Below are positions 14,467-23,286 of a DNA stretch of 26,290 bases, one piece after another. Each line of letters opens with the position of its first letter. The first letter of the stretch is position 1. The notes under the pieces are model-generated. The model did no database searches, was not told the DNA's origin, and saw only the letters and a program-made list of their open reading frames with translations. Source of the stretch: Agrobacterium fabrum (GTDB lineage Bacteria > Pseudomonadota > Alphaproteobacteria > Rhizobiales > Rhizobiaceae); the NCBI GenBank assembly GCA_003241215.1, contig QFOL01000022.1, positions 1 to 26,290 on the forward strand, read 5' to 3'. Made by a program: the position numbers and the translations under genes.

Positions 14467-16959
14467 ATGGGATTGCAGACCTATAACGCCAGGCGCAGCT
14501 TCGACAAGACGCCAGAGCCCAAAGGCACGAAGGCCGAACAGCAGGGATCGAGTTTCGTGATCCAGAAACACGACGCCCGCCGCCTGCATTATGATTTCCG
14601 TCTGGAAATGGATGGGGTGCTGAAAAGCTGGGCGGTGACGCGCGGCCCGAGCCTCGATCCCGAGGACAAGCGTCTTGCCGTGCATGTGGAGGACCATCCG
14701 CTGAGCTACGGCGATTTCGAAGGTGTTATCCCAAGGGGGCAATATGGCGGCGGTACCGTGATCGTCTGGGATCGCGGCACCTGGCGGCCGGTCGGCGATG
14801 CCCGCCGGGGTTACCGCAAAGGCCACCTGGAGTTCGAGCTGGACGGCGAAAAACTGAGGGGACGCTGGCATCTGGTGCGCATGCATGGCAAGCCCGGAGA
14901 AAGCCGCGAAAACTGGCTGCTGATCAAGGGCGAAGACGAGGAGGCGAGGCACAGGGGCGGGGCGGATATTCTCGAAGAACGGCCGGAATCGGTAAAGACC
15001 GGGCGCAGCGTCGAGGCGGTTGCCGCAAAACCCGGAGATACCTGGAATTCCAGGCCGGTTTCGAAAAAGGCCGCTGCTTCGACGTCGGGCAAAAAGCAGG
15101 CGCATGCGCTGCCTAAAGGGGCGCGCAAACAGGCCATGCCATCCTTCGTGCCGCCGGCACTCGCCGCCCTGAAGCCGAAACCGCCGGATGGCTCTCGCTG
15201 GCTGCATGAAATCAAATTCGACGGTTACCGCCTGCAGGCGCGTCTCGATCAGGGCAAGCTTCAGCTGCTGACCCGCAGCGGGCTCGACTGGACGGAGAAA
15301 TTCGGCAGGGCCGTGACAGGGGCGCTCAAGGGGCTGCCGGTGGAAAGGGTGCTGATCGATGGCGAAATCGTCGTCGAACGCGATAATGGCGCTTCCGATT
15401 TCTCCGCCTTGCAGCAGGATCTGAGCGAAGGACGTAGCGACCGTTTCGTCTTTTACGCCTTCGATCTTCTTCATCTCGATGGCAGCGGCCTGCGCGGTGC
15501 GGCATTGAGCGAGCGAAAGGCGCTGCTGGAAAAGCTGTTGCCGGCGGGCGATCCCCACCTCCGCTACAGCCAGCATTTCGAGGAAAGCGGCGCGCTTGTT
15601 CTCGAACATGCCTGCCGGCTCAGCCTCGAAGGTGTCGTTTCCAAGGTCAGGAACAGCAAATATGTGTCCGGCCGCAAAGGCGAATGGGTAAAGTCCAAAT
15701 GTTCGATGCGACAGGAATTCGTCATCGGCGGTTATACGGTCTCCTCGGCATCGGACCATGCCATCGGATCGCTGGCGCTCGGTGTTTATGAAAATGGCAA
15801 GCTGCGCCATGTCGGCCGTGTCGGGACTGGTTATACCGGCGAAGCGGCGGCGATGCTGCTTGGCCGCCTGAAGCCTTTGGAACGCAAGGAAAGCCCGTTC
15901 GGCGACACGCTCACCGCGCTTGCCCGCCGCGATCTTCATTTCGTGAAACCGGAACTGGTGGCGGAAGTGGAGTTTCGGGCATGGTCCGCGGATGGCAATC
16001 TGCGGCACGCCTCCTTCCGGGGTCTGCGCGAAGACAAGCCGGCAGGAGAAATCGAACGGGAGGAGAAAGCCGTGTCCGAAACCCAGGCGCCGCAATCGAA
16101 GATCAAGTTCACCCATCCGGATCGGCTTTATTGGCCGGACGACGGTGTAACGAAGCAGGGGCTTGCCGATTATTACGCCCAGGTCTGGCGGCACATGGCG
16201 CCGTTTGTCGTCAACCGTCCGCTGGCATTGCTGCGCTGCCCGGAGGGCATCGAAGGGCAGCGTTTCTTTCAGAAACATGCCTGGCGCGGCATCAACAAGG
16301 CCGTCGAGCAGATCAGGGATCCCGGAGACAGGGGTGGCGAACCGCTGATCCGCATCACCGATTTCGATGGCTTGATGGCGCTCGTGCAATCCGCCGCGCT
16401 TGAAATTCACCCATGGGGCGCAACCACCGCCAGCTGGGAAAAACCCGATATGATCACCATGGATATCGACCCCGCCGACGACGTGGCATGGGAAGGGGTG
16501 ATCGGGGCGGCGCTGGAGCTGAAACGGCGTTTCGAAGAGGCCGGGCTTGCCGCTTTCGTCAAGACCTCTGGTGGCAAGGGGCTGCATGTCGTTGCACCGC
16601 TGAAACCACAGGCGGGCTGGGCTCCGGTCAAGTCCTTCGCCAAGGCCATGGCGGCGGATATGTCGAAGGCCGAACCGGAGAAATATCTCTCGGTCGCCAC
16701 CAAGGCGAAACGGCAGGGCCGCATTTTCATCGACTATCTGCGCAACGGCAGGGGCAATACGGCGGTTGCGGCCTATTCGGCGCGCGCCCGTCCCGGCGCG
16801 GCCGTTTCCGCGCCGCTCGAATGGTCGGAACTGACGGCCGAAATCGGCCCGGCGCACTTCACCGTCAACAATATGGGTGCGCGTCTTTCCGGGTTGAAAA
16901 AAGACCCGTGGGACGGCTTTTTTGCCGTCGCCGAACCGCTGCCGAAAAAGGCCCGGTGA
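14467..16959 (+). CDS. ligD: multifunctional DNA ligase D (PE-LIG-POL)
   Basis: ATP-dependent ligase of non-homologous end joining, 830 residues with all three domains. The phosphoesterase domain (about 30-155) shows HYDFRLE and EDHPLSYGDFEG. The ligase domain (about 225-520) shows the adenylated lysine K250 in EIKFDGYR, EGVVSK (388-393) and WVKSK (407-411). The polymerase/primase domain (about 545-820) shows the catalytic aspartates in DIDP (666-669), SGGKGLHV (701-708) and YLRNGRGNTAVAAYSARARP. PE-LIG-POL is the usual order in alphaproteobacteria. The PE domain trims 3' ends, POL adds nucleotides and LIG seals. A linker of about 70 residues (155-225) is rich in Lys, Ala and Ser. The start at 14467 is 3 bases after the ku stop; the gene is convergent with the second ku, with 12 bases between. 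Confidence 0.96.
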   Translation: MGLQTYNARRSFDKTPEPKGTKAEQQGSSFVIQKHDARRLHYDFRLEMDGVLKSWAVTRGPSLDPEDKRLAVHVEDHPLSYGDFEGVIPRGQYGGGTVIVWDRGTWRPVGDARRGYRKGHLEFELDGEKLRGRWHLVRMHGKPGESRENWLLIKGEDEEARHRGGADILEERPESVKTGRSVEAVAAKPGDTWNSRPVSKKAAASTSGKKQAHALPKGARKQAMPSFVPPALAALKPKPPDGSRWLHEIKFDGYRLQARLDQGKLQLLTRSGLDWTEKFGRAVTGALKGLPVERVLIDGEIVVERDNGASDFSALQQDLSEGRSDRFVFYAFDLLHLDGSGLRGAALSERKALLEKLLPAGDPHLRYSQHFEESGALVLEHACRLSLEGVVSKVRNSKYVSGRKGEWVKSKCSMRQEFVIGGYTVSSASDHAIGSLALGVYENGKLRHVGRVGTGYTGEAAAMLLGRLKPLERKESPFGDTLTALARRDLHFVKPELVAEVEFRAWSADGNLRHASFRGLREDKPAGEIEREEKAVSETQAPQSKIKFTHPDRLYWPDDGVTKQGLADYYAQVWRHMAPFVVNRPLALLRCPEGIEGQRFFQKHAWRGINKAVEQIRDPGDRGGEPLIRITDFDGLMALVQSAALEIHPWGATTASWEKPDMITMDIDPADDVAWEGVIGAALELKRRFEEAGLAAFVKTSGGKGLHVVAPLKPQAGWAPVKSFAKAMAADMSKAEPEKYLSVATKAKRQGRIFIDYLRNGRGNTAVAAYSARARPGAAVSAPLEWSELTAEIGPAHFTVNNMGARLSGLKKDPWDGFFAVAEPLPKKAR

Positions 16960-16971
16960 GGACGACGACCC

Positions 16972-17763
16972 TCAGCGTCTCTTTTCGGAAGCGATGCTCT
17001 TCTTCAGCGCATCCATGATGTTGATGACATTGCCACCGGTTTTGGCCCTGGCGCCGCTTTTGTTTTTCGAGGAGGAGACCGCTTCGCCCTTGGTCTTCAG
17101 CAGCGACTTGATCTTTTTCTGAATGGGGTCCTGCACCAGGGTCGGTTTCCAGCCGGTCACCTGTTTGCCGATGCGTTTTTCCATGGCTTCCAGCAGCGGC
17201 TTTTCGATTTTCATTTTGGGCTCAAGCGCGTCGATGCTGCCGCGCACTTCCTCGCCATAATGCAGCGTCCAGAGGATAATGCCCTTGCCGGACGGCTCCA
17301 GCAAAACCGCCCTTTCGCGGCGGTAAAGCACCAGACGCGCAATGCCGAAGACATCGTTCGCTTTCATGGCTTCGCGAATGACGCTGAAGGCTTCGGTGCC
17401 GATCTTGTCTTCCGGAAGCAGAAAATGCGGACGGTCGTACCAGATCCAGTCGATCAATCCCTTCGGCACGAAGGTCCTGATATCGATGGTGCGGGTGCTT
17501 TCCAGCGCCACCGCATCGATCTCGTCATCCTCCAGCAGCACATAATCGTCTTCGCCGCGGGGGAACCCCTTCACCTGGTTCCTGGCGGCGACCGCCCTGT
17601 GGGTAACGCTGTCGACATAGCGGCTTTCGACGCGGTTGCCGGTTTTGCGGTTGAGGATGTGGAAGCGGTATTTGTTGCCTTCGGTCGTCGCAGGCGTTAG
17701 CGAGACGGCGGCCGTCACCAGTGACAGCTTCAGATAACCCTTCCAGAAAACCTGCCGTGCCAT
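16972..17763 (-). CDS. ku: Ku-type DNA end-binding protein (second copy)
   Basis: Second Ku protein, 263 residues, convergent with ligD. Its N-terminus (MARQVFWKGYLKLSLVTAAV) is the canonical bacterial Ku start, which fixes the ATG at 17763; the frame is open upstream to 18114 but that part is not Ku-like. It shares FHILNRKTGNRVESRYVD and NQVKGF with the first copy and ends in NVINIMDALKKSIASEKRR, the conserved terminal motif. The two copies differ through most of their length, so they are old paralogues rather than a recent duplication. In Sinorhizobium meliloti, Ku3 and Ku4 act as a heterodimer; these two may do the same (inference). It has its own EcfG-type promoter about 40 bases upstream. 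Confidence 0.95.
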   Translation of the reverse strand: MARQVFWKGYLKLSLVTAAVSLTPATTEGNKYRFHILNRKTGNRVESRYVDSVTHRAVAARNQVKGFPRGEDDYVLLEDDEIDAVALESTRTIDIRTFVPKGLIDWIWYDRPHFLLPEDKIGTEAFSVIREAMKANDVFGIARLVLYRRERAVLLEPSGKGIILWTLHYGEEVRGSIDALEPKMKIEKPLLEAMEKRIGKQVTGWKPTLVQDPIQKKIKSLLKTKGEAVSSSKNKSGARAKTGGNVINIMDALKKSIASEKRR

Positions 17764-17790
17764 GTCCGCGATCCGCTTCGCCCTGGGTTT

Positions 17791-17829
17791 CCCCGGAACA
17801 ACAGCCACAAGGCGGCTTTTGTTCCGGGG
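17791..17829. repeat. 39-bp inverted repeat upstream of the second ku
   Basis: Arms CCCCGGAACAA (17791-17801) and TTGTTCCGGGG (17819-17829) are perfect 11-bp complements around a 17-base centre, which contains a further AGCC/GGCT pairing. It lies 28 bases before the second ku start and contains its EcfG-type promoter. Without a T-run it is not a classical terminator; a regulator site or 5'-leader hairpin is more likely. Confidence 0.7.
17800..17825 (-). promoter_or_regulatory. EcfG/RpoE2-type promoter for the second ku
   Basis: On the minus strand, GGAAC (17825-17821) is followed after 17 bases by TGTT (17803-17800). This fits GGAAC-N18/19-TT as reported for RpoE2 of Sinorhizobium, though the -10 is TGTT rather than CGTT. 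The predicted start leaves a leader of about 30 bases before the ku ATG at 17763. Confidence 0.55.
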
Positions 17830-18019
17830 AAAGGCAATCGGGTGGCAGGATGCGTTGGTGATATAAGCTGAAATCGCTTCCGGTCGATTTTCGGCCGAAG
17901 GGTAAAGAAACGCCGGATGGGCGGGGGACCGTGACCGCCGGCGGGCTTGCGTCCATTCCCGCGGCCAAAACTGCAATGCTGCCGTCCCGCCATCCGGCTG
18001 GAGATACAGAAGCCGCCTT

Positions 18020-21000
18020 TCAGCCCGGATGGCCTGGGACAGGTTGGACAGGCAGCTCCGGGTGCTCGGCCTCATCCGGCGCCTTCGGCAGCAGCCGGGA
18101 AAAACGCCTGACAATGCTGTCCATATAGGACAGGATCGTCGGCACCACGATCAGCGTCAGCAGCGTGGAACTGACGAGACCGCCAACCACCGCGTGCGCC
18201 ATCGGCGCGCGCTGCGCGCCGCCGCCGCCGACGGCGAGACCGAGCGGGATCATGCCGAAGATCATCGCCAGCGTTGTCATGATGATCGGACGGAAGCGGA
18301 TGACGCCGGCATTTTCTAGCGCCTCGTTCAGCGAAAGCCCGCGCCGCCGCTCGCGATTGGCGAAATCGACCAGCAATATGCCGTTCTTGGTCACGAGGCC
18401 CATCAGCATGATGAAGCCGATCAGCGAGAACATGTTGATCGTGCTGCCGGCCGCCATCAGGCCGACAAGGACGCCGATGAGTGACAGCGGCAGCGACGCC
18501 ATGATGGCGAGCGGCTGCGTGAAGCTGCCGAATTGCGAGGCGAGCACGATGTAGATGAAGATGACGGCCATGGTGAGCGCCGTGACCATGTGGCCGATGG
18601 TCTCCTGCATGGTTTCGGCCTCACCGCCGAAGCGGATGCGATAGCCATTCGGCAGGTCGCGGCCGGCGGTAAGGGCCTGCAGCGTCTCCGTCACGTCGCC
18701 AAGCGTGCGGCCGGTAATATTGGCCGAAACCAGTATTTCGCGGCGATTGTCGATACGGCGTATTTCGGCGGGCGCCGGCATGGCGCCGATATCGGCGACC
18801 TGATCGAGACGCACCATCAGCGGCGCGCCGTTCGTTGCCGTGCGGCCGGTCGCGATCATCAGCTCACCGAGCCTTGCCGCATCCGAACGGCGCTCGGCCG
18901 GCAGGCGAATGACGATGTCGTAGCTGTTTCCGTCGGCATCTGTCCATTTCGACACATCCTCACCGCCGATGAGGGGAGAAAGCGCTGCGGCCAGATCGGA
19001 TCTGGCAATGCCGAGATCGCTCGCCGCCGCGGGTTTCAGGCGCACCGACAGGATGGAAGTCACATCCCTGGCGCTGGAGGTCACGTCCACCAGACCGGGG
19101 ATTTTTTTCATGTCCTCCATCAGGCCGTTGGCGATTTTTTCGAGAACCGACCGGTCGTCGCCGAGAATACCGATCTGCACCGGGCTTTCACCGCCGCCAA
19201 GACCGTTTTGCAGAATAGCGATCTCCACGCCGGGTATGGCCGAAAGGCGTTTGCGGACGGGTTCGGCAAGGGCCAAGGGGGTGCGGCTCCGCATATCGAG
19301 CGGCACCAGTTCCACCATTATGGCGGCGCGATGTTTACCGGCCGCGCCGCCGGTATTGACCGTGGAATAGAGCGTCTCGACTTCCGGAAACTCCCTAAGC
19401 GCCTTTTCGATCTGCCGCACCTTCGTCGTTGTATAGTCCAGCGAGGAACCGACCGGTGCGGTCATGTTGATCTGGAAGCGGCCTTCATCGGCGTTGGGCA
19501 CGAATTCCGTACCGACCAGCGGCACCATCAACAGGCTGCCGACAAAGATGCCCGACGTGGCAAGCAGGGTCACCAGCCGGTGGCGCAAGGTCCAGCCGAT
19601 GACTCGCCGATATTGCCCGGCCATCCATTCGAAGCCGCGGTCGAACCGCGCGATCAGGCGGCCGACGGGGCCGCGTTTTGCATCGGCCTGCGCATCGGGG
19701 TCGTACCAGACGCTCGACAGCATCGGATCGAGCGTGAAGGCGACGAAAAGCGAGATCAGCACGGCGGCGGAGACGGTGACGCCGAATTCATAGAAAAACC
19801 GGCCGACAATGCCGTCCATGAAAGCGACCGGCAGGAAAACCGCCACGATCGTCGCCGTCGTCGCGATCACCGCAAGCCCGATCTCACTGGTGCCGTCAAG
19901 CGCCGCGCGCAGATGCGATTTGCCCATGTGCAGATGCCGGGTGATGTTTTCACGCACGACAATGGCGTCATCCACCAGAATGCCGATGGACAGCGTCAGC
20001 GCCAGCAGGCTGAGCGTATTGAGCGTGAAACCGAGGAAATCGATGACCGCGAGGGTGCCGACGATTGCGATCGGCAGCGTCAGCCCGGTGATGACGGTGC
20101 TGCGCCAGGAGTTGAGAAACAGGAAGACGATGGCGACGGCGAGCGCCGCCCCCTCGACCAAGGTGGTCTGCACCTGCGTTACGGATTCGCGGATGGGGAT
20201 CGATGAATCGGTGACGATGCGCAGCCGCACATTCTGCGGGGCAAGCTCGGCATTGAGCGCATCGAGGCGTTTCCTCACATCGCTCACGACCTGAACCGTG
20301 TTGGCGTCCTGCACCTTGACGATGTCTATCGCCAGCGCCGTCTGGCCATTGTAGAGCGCGCGGCTTTCGGGGTCGGCCGCACCCTCGGCAAGCGTGGCGA
20401 TATCGCGCAGCTCGATGGCTGCGCCGCCGCGCCGCGCGACGACCATATCCAGCAGCGCCTGCGGCTCCTCGATACGGCCCTGCACCTGGATCGTGCGTTC
20501 GGAGACGGGATCGACGACACTGCCGGCCGGGCTGTTGCTGTTGCCGCTCCGCAGCGCGTTCACCACCTCGTTGACGCCGATTCCAAGGGCGCGCATGCGC
20601 GTCTCGTCGATTGTCACGTCGATCTGCCGTTTGCGGGCGCCGACCAGCGTTGCCTGCCCGACGCCCGCAACCGTCGTCAGCTGCCGCACCACCCTCTGGT
20701 CGGCAAGGCTGGTGAGCGCGGTCACATCGAGCGACGTCGAACTGATCGCCACGGACAGGATCGGGTCGGCGGCAGGGTCGAACCGCGATATGACGGGCTT
20801 CCTGGCGTCTTCGGGAAAATTCGCCTCGATGGCGGCGATCTTGTCGCGCACCTCCTGCGCGGCCGCCGGGCTCTGCACTTCGAGCTTGAATTTCGCAACG
20901 ACGACGGAGCGCCCTTCGTAGGATGTGGAGGTAACCTCATCGAGGCCGCCGAGGGTGTTCAGCGCATCCTCGACCGGGCGCGTGATTTCGGTTTCCACCG

Positions 21001-21172
21001 TCTCCGGCGTAGCGCCGGGATAGGTGGTGATGACGACCACGACGGGAACGTCGACATTGGGATATTGGTCCAGCCCCAGCCGCTGCAGCGAAAAGGCGCC
21101 CATGACGAGAAGGGCCACCATCATCATGGTGGCGAATACGGGGTGGGTGACGGATATGCGGGTCAAAAACAT
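18020..21172 (-). CDS. RND-family efflux pump, inner-membrane transporter (HAE-1/AcrB-like)
   Basis: Proton-driven inner-membrane pump of 1050 residues, the usual length for the AcrB/MdtB class. Seen: the N-terminal helix FLTRISVTHPVFATMMMVALLV, the porter-domain start DQYPNVDVPVVVVITTYPGA, the TM4 proton-relay aspartates D401 and D402 in SIGILVDDAIVVREN, and the TM10 lysine in GLVTKNGILLVDFANR. The two halves repeat the same topology, each with a large periplasmic domain. Its ATG is one base after the stop of the membrane fusion protein gene, so the two form an operon. No outer-membrane channel gene is present; a TolC-like protein elsewhere is needed. Substrates cannot be predicted. About 256 bases without a gene separate its end from the second ku, holding that gene's promoter. 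Confidence 0.95.
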   Translation of the reverse strand: MFLTRISVTHPVFATMMMVALLVMGAFSLQRLGLDQYPNVDVPVVVVITTYPGATPETVETEITRPVEDALNTLGGLDEVTSTSYEGRSVVVAKFKLEVQSPAAAQEVRDKIAAIEANFPEDARKPVISRFDPAADPILSVAISSTSLDVTALTSLADQRVVRQLTTVAGVGQATLVGARKRQIDVTIDETRMRALGIGVNEVVNALRSGNSNSPAGSVVDPVSERTIQVQGRIEEPQALLDMVVARRGGAAIELRDIATLAEGAADPESRALYNGQTALAIDIVKVQDANTVQVVSDVRKRLDALNAELAPQNVRLRIVTDSSIPIRESVTQVQTTLVEGAALAVAIVFLFLNSWRSTVITGLTLPIAIVGTLAVIDFLGFTLNTLSLLALTLSIGILVDDAIVVRENITRHLHMGKSHLRAALDGTSEIGLAVIATTATIVAVFLPVAFMDGIVGRFFYEFGVTVSAAVLISLFVAFTLDPMLSSVWYDPDAQADAKRGPVGRLIARFDRGFEWMAGQYRRVIGWTLRHRLVTLLATSGIFVGSLLMVPLVGTEFVPNADEGRFQINMTAPVGSSLDYTTTKVRQIEKALREFPEVETLYSTVNTGGAAGKHRAAIMVELVPLDMRSRTPLALAEPVRKRLSAIPGVEIAILQNGLGGGESPVQIGILGDDRSVLEKIANGLMEDMKKIPGLVDVTSSARDVTSILSVRLKPAAASDLGIARSDLAAALSPLIGGEDVSKWTDADGNSYDIVIRLPAERRSDAARLGELMIATGRTATNGAPLMVRLDQVADIGAMPAPAEIRRIDNRREILVSANITGRTLGDVTETLQALTAGRDLPNGYRIRFGGEAETMQETIGHMVTALTMAVIFIYIVLASQFGSFTQPLAIMASLPLSLIGVLVGLMAAGSTINMFSLIGFIMLMGLVTKNGILLVDFANRERRRGLSLNEALENAGVIRFRPIIMTTLAMIFGMIPLGLAVGGGGAQRAPMAHAVVGGLVSSTLLTLIVVPTILSYMDSIVRRFSRLLPKAPDEAEHPELPVQPVPGHPG

Positions 21173-21173
21173 C

Positions 21174-22334
21174 TCAGCCTGCCTTGTCGATGGCCACGGC
21201 CATGCCTGGCTGCAATTCGGGAAGCGGAGCCGTCAGGATCGTTTCGCCATCCTTCAGGCCCGCGGCGATCTCGATCAGGCTTCCGCCGTTCCAATGCGGC
21301 CCCACGGCGACTGTCTGACGGCGAAGATGGCCATCCTGCACCTTGAGGACATGGTAGCCCGACTCATCCCTGCGCAGCGCGATTGCGGGAACGACGAGCG
21401 CCCCGTCTTTTTCTCGCAGCAGGATCGAGCCGCTGGCGAACATCCCGCCCCACAGCCGGCCGTCGCGATTGGCAAGCCGCAGATAGACGGCGACGAAGCG
21501 GGTGCCGTCTTCGGCAACCGGGCTGATGCGGTCGACCGTCCCCTTGACGATCTGGCCGCCAAGGCCGTCAATCTCCAGCTCCGCCGTTTGACCAAGGGCA
21601 ACGCGCGGAACATCGCGCGTGGCGACCAGAACCTTCGCTTCCAGCACGCTGGTATCGACAAGCGTGAGAAGCTCGCCATCCGCGCCGACACGGGATCCCG
21701 CCTCGGCCAGCCGCCGGGTGACTGTGCCGTTGAAAGGCGCGCGGATTTCGGCGTTGCGAAGGGCAAGCCGGGCGATATCCGCCTGCGCCGAAAGGCTCTG
21801 GAGCCTTGCTGTCTTCACCGCGACATCGCTTTTCGCCTTGTCGAGCTGTTCCGCCGAGGCGATGTTTTTCAACGCAAGCTGTTCGGTCCTCGTCAGGGCC
21901 AGCATTGCCAGCATCAGCTCGGCTTCGGCCGCGTCCCGGTCGCTCTGGCGCAGCAGCAGCGTCGATTGCAGCTCATCGGTTTCGAAGCGCACGAGCAGCT
22001 TGCCCGACGGCACCGTGTCTCCGTCCCGGACGTTCACTTCGAGAACCTTGCCGGCGTCACGGGCGCGGATCACCACACGGGTGATCGGCTGAAGTTCGCC
22101 GCTGATGCCGAGCCGCTCCACCATCTGACGCGTGCCGATCTTGGCCGTTTCCGCAGCGGTCAGTTCGAACGGCGTGCCGGCGGGGCTCATTGCGGCCGTC
22201 TCGACGAGCCCTTCCACCAGTCCCTTGACGCGCTCATTCGCATCGACGCTTCCGCGCGCCGGATCGAGAGCGGTGACGACGAAAACGCAGCCTGCAAGCG
22301 CGATCCCCGCCCTGAGGGTTCTCTTCACCCACAT
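21174..22334 (-). CDS. RND efflux membrane fusion protein (HlyD/AcrA-like)
   Basis: Periplasmic adaptor of 386 residues linking the RND pump to an outer-membrane channel. Seen: a single N-terminal hydrophobic segment (AGIALAGCVFVVTAL), the lipoyl half motifs (GKVLEVNVRDGDTVPSGKLL and, after the hairpin, IRAPFNGTVTRRLAEAGSRV), an alpha-helical hairpin between them (about 120-190, rich in Leu, Ala, Glu and Arg), and a beta-barrel and membrane-proximal region near VVPAIALRRDESGYHVLKV. The segment between the signal anchor and the first lipoyl half is somewhat long. AAAGGA lies about 8 bases before the ATG at 22334. It is divergent from the two-component genes, whose regulator is a natural candidate for control of this operon (inference). 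Confidence 0.92.
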   Translation of the reverse strand: MWVKRTLRAGIALAGCVFVVTALDPARGSVDANERVKGLVEGLVETAAMSPAGTPFELTAAETAKIGTRQMVERLGISGELQPITRVVIRARDAGKVLEVNVRDGDTVPSGKLLVRFETDELQSTLLLRQSDRDAAEAELMLAMLALTRTEQLALKNIASAEQLDKAKSDVAVKTARLQSLSAQADIARLALRNAEIRAPFNGTVTRRLAEAGSRVGADGELLTLVDTSVLEAKVLVATRDVPRVALGQTAELEIDGLGGQIVKGTVDRISPVAEDGTRFVAVYLRLANRDGRLWGGMFASGSILLREKDGALVVPAIALRRDESGYHVLKVQDGHLRRQTVAVGPHWNGGSLIEIAAGLKDGETILTAPLPELQPGMAVAIDKAG

Positions 22335-22552
22335 ACTGAAATCCTTTCCATCCCGGGACCGCCGCCAGGGGCGGTCGCATTGCCTCTTTTGAGGCGGATG
22401 GTCTCTGGATAGGCATCCATAATTGCAGCAGCATTACCCCCGCGAGAATGCGGTGCAAATGGCATGGTCGGAGGCGCCATCGCCCTGTTTTCATGCATTT
22501 TCCGGACGGAAACGGTTGCCTGTCCTGAGCGGAAATGCCCTGGTGGCGTCTT

Positions 22553-22574
22553 CGCCGCAATACTGCCGCAACCT
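22553..22574 (+). promoter_or_regulatory. 11-bp tandem repeat, candidate response-regulator site
   Basis: CGCCGCAATAC and TGCCGCAACCT follow each other with an 11-base period, sharing GCCGCAA. OmpR/PhoB-type regulators bind head-to-tail repeats with this period. It lies 38 bases before the response-regulator start, in the region between it and the efflux operon. Autoregulation is inferred. Confidence 0.45.
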
Positions 22575-22611
22575 TTCTGGCAGACAAGGGAAGGCGAAGG
22601 GATGGTGATGC

Positions 22612-23286
22612 ATGAGACTTCTGTTGATCGAAGACGAAAAGGAAATGGCGGATGCGCTGACGGCCACACTCGGCAGGCAGAGCATCGTTGTCGACCATAC
22701 GATGTGGCTCGGCGATGCGATGGAGCTGACGCGCCAGCATGTCTATGACGCCATCCTGCTCGACCGCCGCCTGCCGGATGGGGAAGGGCTCTCCTTCATC
22801 CCGCAGCTGCGTCGGGCCGGTATCGATACGCCGATCATTCTGCTGACGGCGATGAACGAGCCGGAAGAGCGGATCGCCGGGCTGGACGGCGGCGCCGACG
22901 ATTATCTCGGCAAGCCGTTTCTGGTCGGCGAGCTGCTGGCGCGGGTGCGTGCGGTTTTAAGACGGCCGGCAAGCCTGGCGCCGGCAGAGATCACCGCCGG
23001 CCGCATCGTTATCGATCCGCTCCATCTCAGCGTCACGATCAATTCCGTTCCCTTCGATCTGCCAAGACGCGAACTTGCGGTTCTCATTGCGCTGGCGAAA
23101 CGCAAGGGCAAGTCCGTGCTGCGCTCCACGCTTGAGGCGGCCGTTTATAATTACGAGGAAGAGATCCAGTCCAATGCGCTCGACGCGCATATATCGCGGC
23201 TGCGAAAACGCCTGCTCGACGCCTCCGCAGGCGTCGGCGTCCATAATATCCGCGGCATCGGTTATCTGTTGAAGGAAGAGGCATGA
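22612..23286 (+). CDS. OmpR/PhoB-family response regulator
   Basis: Two-component response regulator of 224 residues. Seen: a receiver domain (1-120) with acidic pocket E7 D8, phospho-acceptor D51 in ILLDRRLPDGEG, a conserved Thr in ILLTAMNE and the Lys of LGKPF; then a winged-helix DNA-binding domain (about 125-220) with LPRRELAVLIALAKRKGKSVLR and the C-terminal VHNIRGIGYLLK. Spacing resembles the QseB/TctD branch. The start is the ATG at 22612 after GAAGGGATGG. Its stop overlaps the histidine kinase ATG as ATGA (23283-23286). It is divergent from the RND operon and carries a tandem repeat in its own promoter region. Confidence 0.94.
   Translation: MRLLLIEDEKEMADALTATLGRQSIVVDHTMWLGDAMELTRQHVYDAILLDRRLPDGEGLSFIPQLRRAGIDTPIILLTAMNEPEERIAGLDGGADDYLGKPFLVGELLARVRAVLRRPASLAPAEITAGRIVIDPLHLSVTINSVPFDLPRRELAVLIALAKRKGKSVLRSTLEAAVYNYEEEIQSNALDAHISRLRKRLLDASAGVGVHNIRGIGYLLKEEA

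Noticed and set aside
13606..16857. A 1083-codon open frame on the minus strand antisense to ku and ligD.
   Set aside because: The plus strand encodes recognisable Ku and LigD with intact catalytic motifs. Long antisense frames are expected in GC-rich genes with strong third-position bias, and the antisense product has no recognisable domain.
18533..20206. A 557-codon plus-strand frame antisense to the RND pump.
   Set aside because: Shadow of the RND coding sequence, rich in Asp, His and Arg, and no ribosome-binding site or family match.
21024..22412. A 462-codon plus-strand frame antisense to the membrane fusion protein.
   Set aside because: The lipoyl motifs and hairpin are on the minus strand, in operon with the RND gene; the opposite frame is a composition shadow.
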